Shown here piece after piece: positions 31,601 to 42,284 of a stretch of 64,000 nucleotides of DNA (positions are counted from its first letter, which is position 1; each line of letters opens with the position of its first letter). The stretch is from Staphylotrichum longicolle (taxonomy: Eukaryota > Ascomycota > Sordariomycetes > Sordariales > Chaetomiaceae), in contig JAHCVI010000001.1 in the NCBI GenBank assembly GCA_019096155.1, forward strand, positions 12,487,243 to 12,551,242, in the 5' to 3' direction. A program made the position numbers and the translations under genes. The notes under the pieces are model-generated. The model did no database searches and was not told the origin of the DNA. It saw nothing but the letters and a program-made list of their open reading frames with translations.

Positions 31601-33640
31601 ATGCAGCAGCAACCCCAACAGCAACAGCAGCAACAACAGCAGCACTACAGCTCGTCGCCATCGCTGTCCACACCGCCGTCTGCCCTCTCGGAGCCGGGCT
31701 CGCCCACCCGGATCCTCCACGCCGGCCGAGCGAACATTGAGATGGACGAGATCATCGTCGATCCCAGCTCGGTAGCGCGATTCAGCATCATGCAGCAGCA
31801 CCAGCCCACCGAACCGCCCCCGAATGTCCAGCTGACGCCCGCCGGCCTTCCGCGCAAGAAGCCCGGCAGGAAACCCGGCAGCACCGTCAAGCCCAAGGCT
31901 CCCGCCGAGGGGACCTCCACCACCGCCGACCCGCCCAAGCAGCGCCGCCCGCGGAAGCCCAAGGACCCCAACGCGCCCCCCGTCCAGAGGAAGCGCAAGG
32001 CCGCCGCCGCCGAGGCCAGCGACGCCACCTCCGAGATGGACGCCAGGTCCGCGTCCGGCCCGCCCCGCCAGACCAAGATCACCGAGCACAACATGCACAC
32101 GGCTCTGGATGCCCGCTCCACCCCGGCCGACGTTGGCTTCGCCCCGCCGATACCCAAACGAGAGAGCGCCTCCGGCTCCATGAACATGATGAACCTCCTC
32201 AACGAGGAGCCCCAGCCAAAGCCCCAGCCCCCCGCCGCTCCTGCGAGGCAGATGTTCGACCCTATCAGGGGCAACTATGATCCGATCCGGGAATCCATGG
32301 CGACGCGTGACCCGTACGGCACGGGGCCCCTCGGTTCGCCCCGCGCGCCGTCCCAGGTGGTCAACCGGGCCAGCGCATCACCGTCCATTGCCAGCCTGGT
32401 GGACCCGCAGCCGGCCGCCAGCGTCATCTCGCCTCTCCCGTCTCATACTTCGTATACCAACCCGACATCCCAGCCACGCTTTCAAGAACCGGGGTCCATG
32501 CCCACGTCGCCCTCCAACGCGGTCCGGAGCACCCCTCAATCCATGCCGAAGCCCGCTCTCGCCGACGCCCGACGCGCCGCCCCGCCTCCGCCGGCTCCCG
32601 CGCCCGCCAGCAAACCCGAGTCCAAGACGACCTCTTTTACGAGCATGACGTCGGTTCCGAGCGCCATGTCAGCGACCGCAACACCGGCCCCGCCTGCGCC
32701 CGCACAAAGCAAGAAGATCGCCGCCGTCGTCCAGCAGGAGCGCGAGACCAACAAGAAGGCGCGCAGCTCCTCGTCATCCTCCCCGAAGATCAGCAGCCTC
32801 AAAGACGCACTCCCGCCGCTCCCCGGCGGCGAGCGCTCCATTCTCGACTTTGGCAAGGCGCGCCCGGGCGAGGAGGTCGAGGCGCCCAACATTGCGCTGC
32901 ACATCCCGCTCAACCCGGGCGAGAGCAACAAGTACGTCAACTTTATGCGCATGGCCGAGGAGCGCTACGGCTGGGACGCGCTGCACCCGCGCCTCGCCGC
33001 GACCCGCGAGCGCAAGGCGCGCATCGCCGCGGCGACGGCCGCGCTCGAGAAGACGGGCGGCCTCAGCGGACGGGACTCGGGCGAGGAGATGGACGAGGAC
33101 ATCCTGCAGGGGTCCGATGCCGGCGAGAGCAACGTCGAGATGGGCGGCATGGGCAACGGCGCGGCCTACGGCAACGGGGCCCCCGCCAAGCCCGCGCGCA
33201 AGAAGCGGAACTTCAAGGAGGACGAGTACGACAAGGACGACGGCTTCGTCGACGACTCGGAGCTGCTCTGGGAGGAGCAGGCCGCCGCGAGCAAGGACGG
33301 CTTCTTTGTCTACTCGGGCCCGCTGATCCCGGAGGTCGAGAAGCCGGCCGTGTCGGAGGACCGCCCGCGGAGGGGCCGCGGCGGGCGCGGCAGGGGCAGC
33401 AGGGGCGGTGCCGTCCGGGGCGAGGGGAGCGGCCGCGGGCGAGGCGGCGGGCCGGGCTCGCGGGGCGGCACGGTCAGGAAGCCCCGGATCACGAAGCTCG
33501 AGAAGGAGCAGCGGGACCGCGAGAAGGCCGAGCGGGAGAAGCTGGCGCAGATGGCGTCCAAGTCGGGCGCCGACGCCGCCGCGTCGACGCTCCTGTCGCT
33601 GGTGGGGCCCGGGCAGGGACCGATGCCCAGCATGGTGTGA
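31601..33640 (+). CDS. hpc2: Hpc2/ubinuclein-type HIR complex subunit
   Basis: Predicted 679 aa in one exon. The diagnostic part is the Hpc2-related (HUN/HRD) domain at about residues 540-585: YDKDDGFVDDSELLWEEQ followed by DGFFVYSGPLIPE. In yeast Hpc2 and human ubinuclein this segment binds histone H3.3/H4, and the HIR/HIRA complex deposits histones independently of replication and represses histone genes. Before it come polyQ (residues 2-14), AT-hook-like RKKPGRKPGS and KQRRPRKPKDPN segments, long Pro/Ser-rich disorder, and a conserved-looking ILDFGKARPGEE...HIPLNPGESNKYVNFMR block. After it is a GRGRGG-rich tract and a charged helix (KLEKEQRDREKAEREKLAQM). ATG 31601 is chosen because it begins the Gln-rich N-terminus; the frame is open only 66 nt further upstream without another ATG. 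The protein is nuclear by family. Confidence 0.92.
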   Translation: MQQQPQQQQQQQQQHYSSSPSLSTPPSALSEPGSPTRILHAGRANIEMDEIIVDPSSVARFSIMQQHQPTEPPPNVQLTPAGLPRKKPGRKPGSTVKPKAPAEGTSTTADPPKQRRPRKPKDPNAPPVQRKRKAAAAEASDATSEMDARSASGPPRQTKITEHNMHTALDARSTPADVGFAPPIPKRESASGSMNMMNLLNEEPQPKPQPPAAPARQMFDPIRGNYDPIRESMATRDPYGTGPLGSPRAPSQVVNRASASPSIASLVDPQPAASVISPLPSHTSYTNPTSQPRFQEPGSMPTSPSNAVRSTPQSMPKPALADARRAAPPPPAPAPASKPESKTTSFTSMTSVPSAMSATATPAPPAPAQSKKIAAVVQQERETNKKARSSSSSSPKISSLKDALPPLPGGERSILDFGKARPGEEVEAPNIALHIPLNPGESNKYVNFMRMAEERYGWDALHPRLAATRERKARIAAATAALEKTGGLSGRDSGEEMDEDILQGSDAGESNVEMGGMGNGAAYGNGAPAKPARKKRNFKEDEYDKDDGFVDDSELLWEEQAAASKDGFFVYSGPLIPEVEKPAVSEDRPRRGRGGRGRGSRGGAVRGEGSGRGRGGGPGSRGGTVRKPRITKLEKEQRDREKAEREKLAQMASKSGADAAASTLLSLVGPGQGPMPSMV

Positions 33641-34570
33641 AACTAGTTGTCGGCAAGGGGAAGACAGGGAACGGCGTTGGTGTACATGCGGTATCGGGTC
33701 TGGCATTAAGGGGTTTTTGGAGTTTGCTTTTGCCTTTTTTTTTCCTGGACCGTTGGGACGGGGGTTGTATCATTATGGGAGATGTAATATTGGGGGTGGG
33801 GTCACCTCTGGGACAGGCGTCTGCAGGTCGGGGCGTCGGACTGTGTGTGGAACGTCTTGCATTATGGGCCGGGCAGGCTTGGTCTTGGTCTGGCCGAGAG
33901 AGACAGCGGCTTGCGTCGAGGATTCATTTTGTTTCTCCAGCTCTGTTTGTTTTGAGACGCGGTGTCATGGCCAGGTCGACCAAGGGGGAAGAGCCCGGAT
34001 TCGACGTAACCGTCCGTCCGTCCCACAGCAACCGTTGGAGGCACCGAAACAGCAGACACTCTGGGGTGGGCGTTTTTAGATCTGCATTGTCCTCGTTTGT
34101 TGGCGGTTTTGTGGGTGAAGGCAGCACGGACAGCGTTGCGGGCATGGTCGGCAGGACAAATAGGGCACGCTGAGCATGATGACTGTACAGAGCGTGGAGT
34201 AGTTGGTAGCCACCTTGGCTTGCAGCTTCATCTGCTAGAATCGGGTGAAACAAGTTTAGCTGAATCGAGATTCAAAAGCAATGGTGGTGGTGGTGGTGGT
34301 GGTGGCTTGGTCTAGTGAACTTGTGTTCTGCTCGAGGGACAATAAGGGTAGTAAAGCTGTGTGAAGTAAGGACGGTGTCTAAGTGAAATTTCAAATATGA
34401 CTCGCAATGGAAAGGTATCAATGACAAAGTGCGTTCAAGAGCCTTGTCCAAGATATCGTGAAATGACCAACGCCGCCCATGCACCTATGCTTTCCCCTTT
34501 ACATCCTCTCATACAAATCTACAGCAGCACTGTGATTGCCCATATCTCTCTCGCCCCCTTCGCACATTCC
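33641..34570. other. Convergent 3' intergenic region
   Basis: 930 bp between hpc2 (+) and the MFS gene (-), both ending here. It holds a TGG microsatellite and G/T-rich 3' UTR-like sequence; no gene seen. Confidence 0.6.
34282..34305 (+). repeat. (TGG)8 microsatellite
   Basis: Eight uninterrupted TGG units in non-coding sequence between two convergent genes. Confidence 0.95.
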
Positions 34571-36760
34571 TCACGCCATCCTCGCCCCCTGAGCAGCCGC
34601 TTGCTCCCGCTGTTCCTCGCCCTTCAACACCCCCTCCTCAACGACCACCACGGCACTCCCACCGCCCCGTCCCCCCCTCTTTCCCGCCCTCTCCTGCCTC
34701 GCCGCATTTCTCGCCGCGCGCCGCTCGCTCCTGGCGCTCTCCTCCCGCATCTGCTGGATCACGCGGCTCTTGTCCCGGATGCGGTCCCCCCACTTGTAAA
34801 ACGCAAAGGGGATGGGGATCAGCAGCACCTCGAGCAGGCCCAGGAACGTGCCGGCCCAGCGCGGGGTCAGGGCCGCGAACATGGCCGGCCCGGCGAGCGG
34901 CAGCACGGCGCCGAACACGGAGCGCATCACCGTGTTGCCGGCGAGCGCGCTCGCCGCGTACATGCCGTAGGCGCTCGCCAGGTAGTTGGAGCCGTAGATG
35001 AAGGAGAGCGTGTTGCCCATGCCGAAGGGGATGCCGAAGGCGATGGGCACGGCCGGGTGGATCGACGACGGGAGGCACGTCCAGCTGAAGACGAGCTGGC
35101 CGAGCGGGGTGAGCACCGCGCCGATGCACATGACCAGCGCGGTGGCCTCGGGCGCGGCGCGGCCCGTGGCGGGGTCCTTCTTCGGGGACGCGTTGATGAG
35201 CCGGCGCCAGACGGGCTCGAGCGCGATGCCCAGGAGCGTGCCCACGCCGATGCCGAGGAAGGAGAGGCCCGTCATGGAGATGGACCAGCCGCGGTTGGTG
35301 GTGAAGACGATGGGGTAGGCGATGAAGCAGAGGTAGAGGATGCCGTAGATGACGGAAATCCTGCAGCGTGGGGTTGTTAGGGGCTCAGTCAGGGGTAAGT
35401 AAGTAAGCGGGGGGATGGATGGATGATCTTACCAGATGTTGAAGAACCACAAGATGGGCTCCGTCACGGCGAGCACAAACGGCCGGCTGAGGTTGGTCTT
35501 GAGCAGGTCGAGGGTCGACACGCGCTGGTCGTGGCGGCACCACCACCTGTCGTCGCCCGTCTCCTTGCGTATCCGCGCCGCCTTGGCCTTGAGCACGGCG
35601 GGCGCGTACGTCTCCTTGACCAGGGCCAGCATGAGCACCCCAACGCCGGCCAGGATCATGGCCAGCCAGTTCCCCCACCGCCACCCCAGGTTCTCGTACA
35701 CAAACCCCCCGATCAGCGGGCCCGTGACCGGCCCGTTCAGCGGCGCAATGCTGTACCACGACATGGCCAGCGCGAGGTGCTCGTCCCCCGCGATGTCCAC
35801 CACCGTCCCGGGGCTGTTGGAGATCATGGCCGCGCCAAAGACCGCGCTGTCATACACACATATACCGTCAGCCAATAACTTTCCTCCTCGTCAATAAAAG
35901 AAAAGGGGGAAATCACACGCACCCGATAAACCTCAAAACCACCAACCCCGCCAGACTGCTCGCCAACCCACACGGCACAATCAACACGACAAACACGCCC
36001 AGGCACACCAGGTACACGACTCGCCTGCCGTAAATCTCGCTCATGGGCGCGACGACGACGCTCCCCGCGGCCAGGCCCAGGAGGTAGGTGGTCAGCCCCA
36101 GCGTGGCGAGGGGCCGGCTGGCGACGCCAAACTCGGCCATGACGCCCGGGATGCTGGCCGTGTAGCTGGTCGAGTAGAGCACGACGACCCAGGTGGCGTA
36201 CGAGACGGAGAAGACGGTGTAGGCGCGGTACCAGAGGGGCCTTGGGTTTTTTTTTGGTCAGTTTGGTTGGGGAGTTTCATTTTTACTTTCTCTTATCTTG
36301 TTATGGGACAATACAAAAAGAAGAGAAGGCAGGAAAAGGGGGAGGGGGTCAGAGCATACCAGTTGCGCGGGTTCTCGGGCCCGTCGACGTCGAGGGTGAC
36401 TTCAAAGTCGGGCGGGCGGGAGGCGGCCGAGGCGACCGAGGTGCGGGTGCGGGTGAGGTGGAGGGGGGCGAGGTTGGGGTTGTTGTCATCTTCGTCGTCG
36501 TCCTCGTCGTCGTCGTCATTGTCTGGTAGTGTGGGCTCGATGTCGGCGCGGGATAGGGGCTGGCCGAGGGCGTGTTCAAGGGGCGCGAGAGGATCCGTGT
36601 TGGTGGAGGAGTGGGAGGGGAGGCGGCTCAGAGACGTGGTGAGGGTTTGGCGGTGGGTTGAGGGTGTCTTCTCGAGGGCTGTGGGTGAGGTGACAGTAGA
36701 GTGGTCGGGGTGGGTCGCCGTGCGGGCTTGTTTTTCTGGATCAGGGGCATCGCCGGCCAT
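34571..36760 (-). CDS. MFS transporter, DHA1 (drug:H+ antiporter, polyamine/multidrug type)
   Basis: Predicted 640 aa in four exons: 36760-36360, 36240-35923, 35846-35433, 35360-34571; introns of 119, 76 and 72 nt. Each junction rebuilds family sequence (ENPRNWPLWYRAYT; LRFIGAVFGAAM; FFNIWISVIYG). An about 135-aa hydrophilic N-terminal tail contains an acidic run (DNDDDDEDDDEDDNN). Twelve membrane helices can be traced. Motif A is VVVAPMSEIYGRR between TM2 and TM3; motif C is the GPVTGPLIGGFV segment in TM5. A central loop (RIRKETGDDRWWCRHDQ) and a basic, Arg/Ala-rich C-tail complete it. The ENPRNWP entry motif and VKETYAP are typical of the Tpo1/Flr1-like DHA1 group in the plasma membrane, which export drugs, polyamines or metabolites; the substrate here cannot be read. 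The first acceptor is an AAG, weaker than usual, but is the one that preserves the frame. Confidence 0.9.
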
Positions 36761-39700
36761 GGTGGGTGGGCTTCGGGGGGCTCCAGTAACGGCGGTGATG
36801 GCTTCTATGTAAACGGCCTAGCGTGTCGATCTGTTGCTCCTAGGATCCCAGGCTGGCAGCAGATAGGGAGCGCTGAACAGGTACTCGGAATGACAACAGC
36901 GAGATCACAGCAGCACATCAAGGGGCATGAGCAAAGGGGCTTCGTATGTCGAGACATTCGTCAGGAACTGTTTAGACCTGAGGCGCGAGTACACAGTAGA
37001 TGGCAAGAGTAAAAGAAACCCAACAGCAGGACAAGAAAAACCAAGACCAGTCTAGTTGACGTGCTAACAGGCGGGTCTATCGGGAGTAGACCGGACGTGA
37101 AAACACTCGGATCGGGTCCTGGGCGTCCTGGGCGTCGTGCCGCAGACCGGATGGGCCTCCGGATGGACTACCCGCTCCCGATGGTTTTTGACTCTTGCAC
37201 TTTTCTTCCATATTTCATGTGACAGTACGGATAACAGATAGTTTCTAGCTCGATCAGCCGGCTCCATTTTCTTGTCTCCATTGCCCGTCTCCATCGCCTT
37301 CATTTTTTTCTGCCCGAGGAACGGCCCTAGCGCGGTGCTAACGCAGGGCGCCAACAGGGCGAGGGTGGACCACATCTAGGAACACCAACTGCAGCGGTTA
37401 ATTCCAGAACAGATGTTACTTTGTTCTAGCTCCGTACCGCGATCCGTCCTTGGTACTTGTGGGCCCCTTCGTTGAGACTTACCATGTTCTGCTCTTTGCT
37501 GTCGAAACCCCGCGTTATCCAAGCGTTGCAATGCTGCACTTCGGCATTTCACATCACACACCAGAAACCAAGACCGGGGAGGGCTATCCGATGATGACAA
37601 ACGCCGTGCAGCAACCTGCAGGACAGGGAGCGAATGCGGGCAGGGGGTGCCCCCGCTTCAGTTATCCCGGCTTGCCGAGGTCCATGCATCCAGATTGGGG
37701 AATGTGGGGCATGCCCGGCTCCGAAGCCCGGAGCGGGACTCGGCACGGAGCGGCGGACCAGCCAGTCGGGTCGGAATCGGGATCGGGTCCAGTGGAATCG
37801 GCGCTGCGTGGCATTGGCGCGGGGATGCCGTTACCATCCATGGGTCTTTAAAGAATCAGGTGAATGAGTCTGCTCGTCGAAGTTGGCCGATGAGGAGCTC
37901 GCGAAATACGGCAAAGCAGGTCGGCACCTTTTGTAAAGTTCAGATAGTGTAATGGCCTGGGCGAGACTCTATACGCAGGATGGACATGAAGATTGAATCG
38001 TCGACTTCAGCTCGTGCAAAGCATGAGGAATGCAAATGCATTCTTGGGACATGGCGTGTCTGGTAACGGTCATGCTGTCATGCTACTGGACTCAGACTCG
38101 ACTCAAACTCAACCCAAAACCAATTGAGAGCCAACCTGGAGCCTGCCTTGTTCCTTTGCCCCGGAGCACTCCCTGACGCACCCAACACAAGAGCCCTAAT
38201 TGTGGTGGCTTGGAATGTCAATCTCACACTTCCTTTCAGAAAAGGACCCGTTACGAAATTGCTGTCTCTCTCTCATTTACCTCTGTTTCCCGTCGGCTTT
38301 TTTTCGCCCGTTTCTCCAAGGGATGATGGATAGGGGCTGCGGCCGTACTTGTTTGTTCGGTCACTTCCCTTCAATGGCAGCGCGACGCTTGAAGTCCCAG
38401 TTGGCGCGTCATGTCCGAGTTGGTCCCGTATCGATTAGTTATCGTATCTCCCCCGCACGGCGCTTGTTCGGCAGGGCTGCGAGGTTCCAATTTTTGACAT
38501 CTGCTCTTCTGCCCACATCATCCCCGCGGGCACGAAAACTAAAACAGTCGAGAGACATGAGGGCAAAGGTCGTGTGACCACACCGGCCGGGACCGAGGTT
38601 GTGCTCGACAGAGGACTGCTGGATCGGTGCATGTACCTCAGTGACACGGGAGCTGGTGCAACTGCGCTGGATTTTGACGGCTGCGAGCTTGTGCGATGCG
38701 AGACAAGGCCACGCGCATATTTTCACCACGTCGGCTGGAAAAAAAAGCCCTCCATGTCCGCGCCGCCACCAACACAGGCCGGGCTGTCCTGAACCTTGAT
38801 CACAATCGTGAGGGGTTCTAAACGGGTTCGAGACGGGGTAGACAAAACCCCGAATCCGAGTCGAAGCCCGGCAACAACGGGTCTCAGCGGGTCGATATCA
38901 AGCCCATCTGCGGTCAGACCCCGTTGAGGGGTGTGTGATCTAGCTTGATAACGACCGGTGACGGTGGCGGTGACGTTGGTGTGCTTGGATGAAGCTGTCT
39001 GTCCCAGCCGGCCGGAATAGAAGCATGATTGGCCTGACCAAGGTTGGCGGCCGTGGTTTGGGCCAGACCTGCACCTTGCAGGGTGTATGCTGATGCGGTG
39101 GTGCACCAATGAGCGTTGTGCCGTCCTGGCCCGTTTCCACGGGGCCGCCACAACTTCTGCCATGATGGAAGACGCGCTGACACTGTTTCAAGACTGTGCA
39201 AGATGCCCAACATCGGAGCCAAGTCAAGCACCGTGCATGTGTTTCGGGAGCGGTGGAGCAAGTGGCTGAGAACGCGCTCTTGGAAGTATTGTCTCTACAA
39301 GTCCTGGAGAGCGAGATACGTCCGGGATCCCGTGTCTTACACTCAATAAATAAATCCTGCTTGTATTGGACAGCCACCCAGCACCGATATCCAAATCGAG
39401 ATGCAAATCATTGTGTCGGCGTCAACCATGGACGAAACTGCACGTCTTCCAAAAGTAGAACCGTCGATCCAGAAACATGAGACAGCAGCTCGTCCAGCTT
39501 GCACATCGCGTTGGCTGACTTGCAATGCCAAACCGGGCCATGATACTTCATCTTCACCTTGACGTTCTGATGATGAGATTCCCAATCGGGCACTATCCCT
39601 TGCGTCGCCTCGTGGTTCATCCCATCCTTCGACCCGAATGACCCGAGCAAATGACAAGGCTTCAGTCCATCATCGGATATCTGCAGGAACAGCCGCCAGG

Positions 39701-42284
39701 CCCCGCTCAGACCTGTTCGTACGGTTCCTGCTTTTCGGATGAAGCCGTTGCCATGTCTCTGCAGCGCAATGTGAAAAATGAGACTCTCCACAGATAAATT
39801 GGCCACACCAGGTTCCCCGCTACCTTTACCTATCGACTCGTGGCCCAGCATCCACTGCGGGGTGTTAGCCCACAACCTGCATCGCACCTCCACCCGAAAT
39901 TGGAGGAGGGGCCCAGGGAAACCGATCCCCCGCTGCCACGATGCGCCCCAGCTGCCCGCAAATGTGTCGCGTGCCTTTGCCGCATACCTTAGTGATGTAG
40001 GTAGCTTGGTAGTAACGTTATTGCAATTGTGTGTCGGGTAGAGCCTTCAGCCGTTGGCCTCCGACTGACATGCTGCTTGGTAATTGTGTGGCTTGCTAGG
40101 TGGTGGGCTTCTCTGGAGGATGGCGCGGGAGGTGGAGGGGCAATGGAAAGCCCCCCCGGCTTAGCTTCGATGTGGGAAGGACCAGGGGCCGCCTCAGCTT
40201 GGCCAATCGTTTTGCCTCGTCCCCTGTCACATGGATTGCAACCCCTTCTTGGTGTCTCCATTCGGCATCTCTCACACCCTTCCCGCCAGGTCCCGAAACA
40301 CCACCCCAACTTGCTGTGGCCGCGCATGAACCAGAACGAAACTGCAGCGGCGCCATCCCAAAATCGACCGCTCTTTGTCCCAACTTGGCCGCTTGCAAGC
40401 AGGCCGATCAGGAAGATCTTTGGGCATACCAGGGTAGCGGTAACTGCATTTCTGCATTTTTCGTGAGGCTATCTGCTAGGTGAGCGCTAGGGTACAGACG
40501 GGAGTTAGTGTCGATGACGGGGTGTCTGCGCAGGCTTGAGAAGGGTCTGTTCGCAAGGGAGCAAGCGCCTCCACCATCTCGACATGTTTCAGCCCAAGCG
40601 AGGAACACGGGAATGGGGGCGAGGCAAACGACTCACTTCGTTCTTTGATATACTTTCAATTTTGCATATCAACTCTTTGCCTCACGACCTGGCTTGAAAC
40701 ACGGCCGAATGCCCTGGTTGGTGGCTTGCTCATTCAAGCCACTCTTGTACCACGTTCCCATTGTCCAACCACGCCGTGACCCGCCCTTTTTCCACTGTGT
40801 CCTGCCAACAATTCAATGCGTCAATTTTCCTCTCTGGCTTTCCCGATTGGGACTTTTGATTTGTCTTTGGCTGCCACTGTTCTTTGACTTCCTCTCATGG
40901 AGGAGAGGCCCACTGTGAGGACGGGACCGATCCTGGCTTGGTGCCCTTTGCTCCCCCACCCGCACTGTGCTGGAACAAACCGGTTCGTCTTGGCGTCCAT
41001 TCTCCGTTCCCTCATGCAGGTCCCAGACCCATCCCGCGATTCCCACCACGGCGAAGGAAAGCGGCGTGATGGAGGCAGCAAGCTTTTGCAAGAGCAGCCC
41101 CCCACCCTTGTTGGGTGTGTGTGATTCTGTGTCGCATTGCTATTGTTGACCTTGTGCTGCTATTGAGCTTTTACATGGGCAGTTATTCCCTCTCGGCCTA
41201 AATCACTGCCTGATCCTTGAATTGAGGTCGGCACCAGATGCCGGCACCCGCAAACAAAGTCGACTGCCTGTCCCTGTGAGAGACCCTCAGCGTGTGCGAG
41301 CTTCCTTTGTTCGGAGCGCACAACCCACAACTCCCACCAGACACGACATTCAAAATCCTCCATGAGCTTAAGGTACTACTTTGGTACTTGACTGAAAGAG
41401 TGTCTCTGAATGACACAAAATCAAAATCGGCTTTGGCCCCAACGCATCCATTCCTCGCAGGCTTCCATGCGCTGTATCAATCCTGCTTGCAGCCTTGCAC
41501 AGTGCGCTTCCCCCAGTCGGAAGTTTTGGCCGGGGCCCACCCTGCCCCTGACGCGCACCCACTACATACTGCCCAAGCGTCGAGACAAGCAGATTTCGCA
41601 CTCCCGTCGTTCATTCATTCACCATCCTCACCCTCCCTCCCTCACAGCCGTCTGCAGCCAACGACACCCCCGAAGCCGCACTCGAGCAGGCACCCGCCCC
41701 TCCTTTCTCTCATCAGGGCGACACATTCCAGACCGACATTTTCCCTTGGGGAGGCTTCTCATTTCTGTCCTTTCGTCCCTCCCATCTCTCTCTCCCTCTC
41801 TCCCCGCGCACGTCGCACGTTCCCCCCCCTTTTTGTGGCGCTCACTCCCTGCCCCACTGAGAGTTGCAGCGGAACCCCCTTCTCGTGGCCAGCCGAGCAC
41901 GAACCACCCCAACCCAGGGCGCAAACAACGCCTCCCGATCGTCATCACCGCCTGGTCCTGCCGGACCAAACCAACTCCATCCGCACCGAGTTTCGCTATC
42001 ACTCGCTATCGAGTCGAAAACTAGACGGCCCACGAGCTCTTCGATTGATTTGTGCGCAGTGCTGCTCAAACAGCGACCGTGCAGGCCAGCCCGCCGGGCG
42101 ACAAGTCCCCCGTCGAGCCCTCCACGTCCCCGACCCGGCGCGCCGCACTTTAGGAGGAAAGGCCACACTTTGAGGATCTCAACCACGGGCCGTCGCAGGT
42201 GCCGATACTCGCCGCCCTCATCTCGAGAGGCTTCGGGCCTGGCAGCCTGATCACCTCCAATTGCCGCCCGCGACGCCGTCCACC
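36761..42284. other. Long gene-free region between MFS and RasGAP genes
   Basis: 5.5 kb with divergent flanking genes. I find no supported coding exon chain and no tRNA. The right part (about 41.3-42.3 kb) is C-rich with many short frames and upstream ATGs and is probably the RasGAP promoter and leader. The middle is mixed sequence without repeats that I can define. Unannotated lncRNA is possible. Confidence 0.5.

Noticed and set aside
31174..31740. 188-codon + frame before hpc2
   Set aside because: Lies in the C/T-rich leader, overlaps the hpc2 start in another frame and has no domain-like content.
32774..33706. 310-codon antisense frame over hpc2
   Set aside because: Arg/Ala/Pro-rich shadow of the hpc2 GC-rich sequence; the sense strand carries the HUN domain.
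41292..42173. 293-codon + frame before RasGAP
   Set aside because: Pro/Ser/Arg/His composition of a C-rich leader; ends just before the true RasGAP start; no family resemblance.
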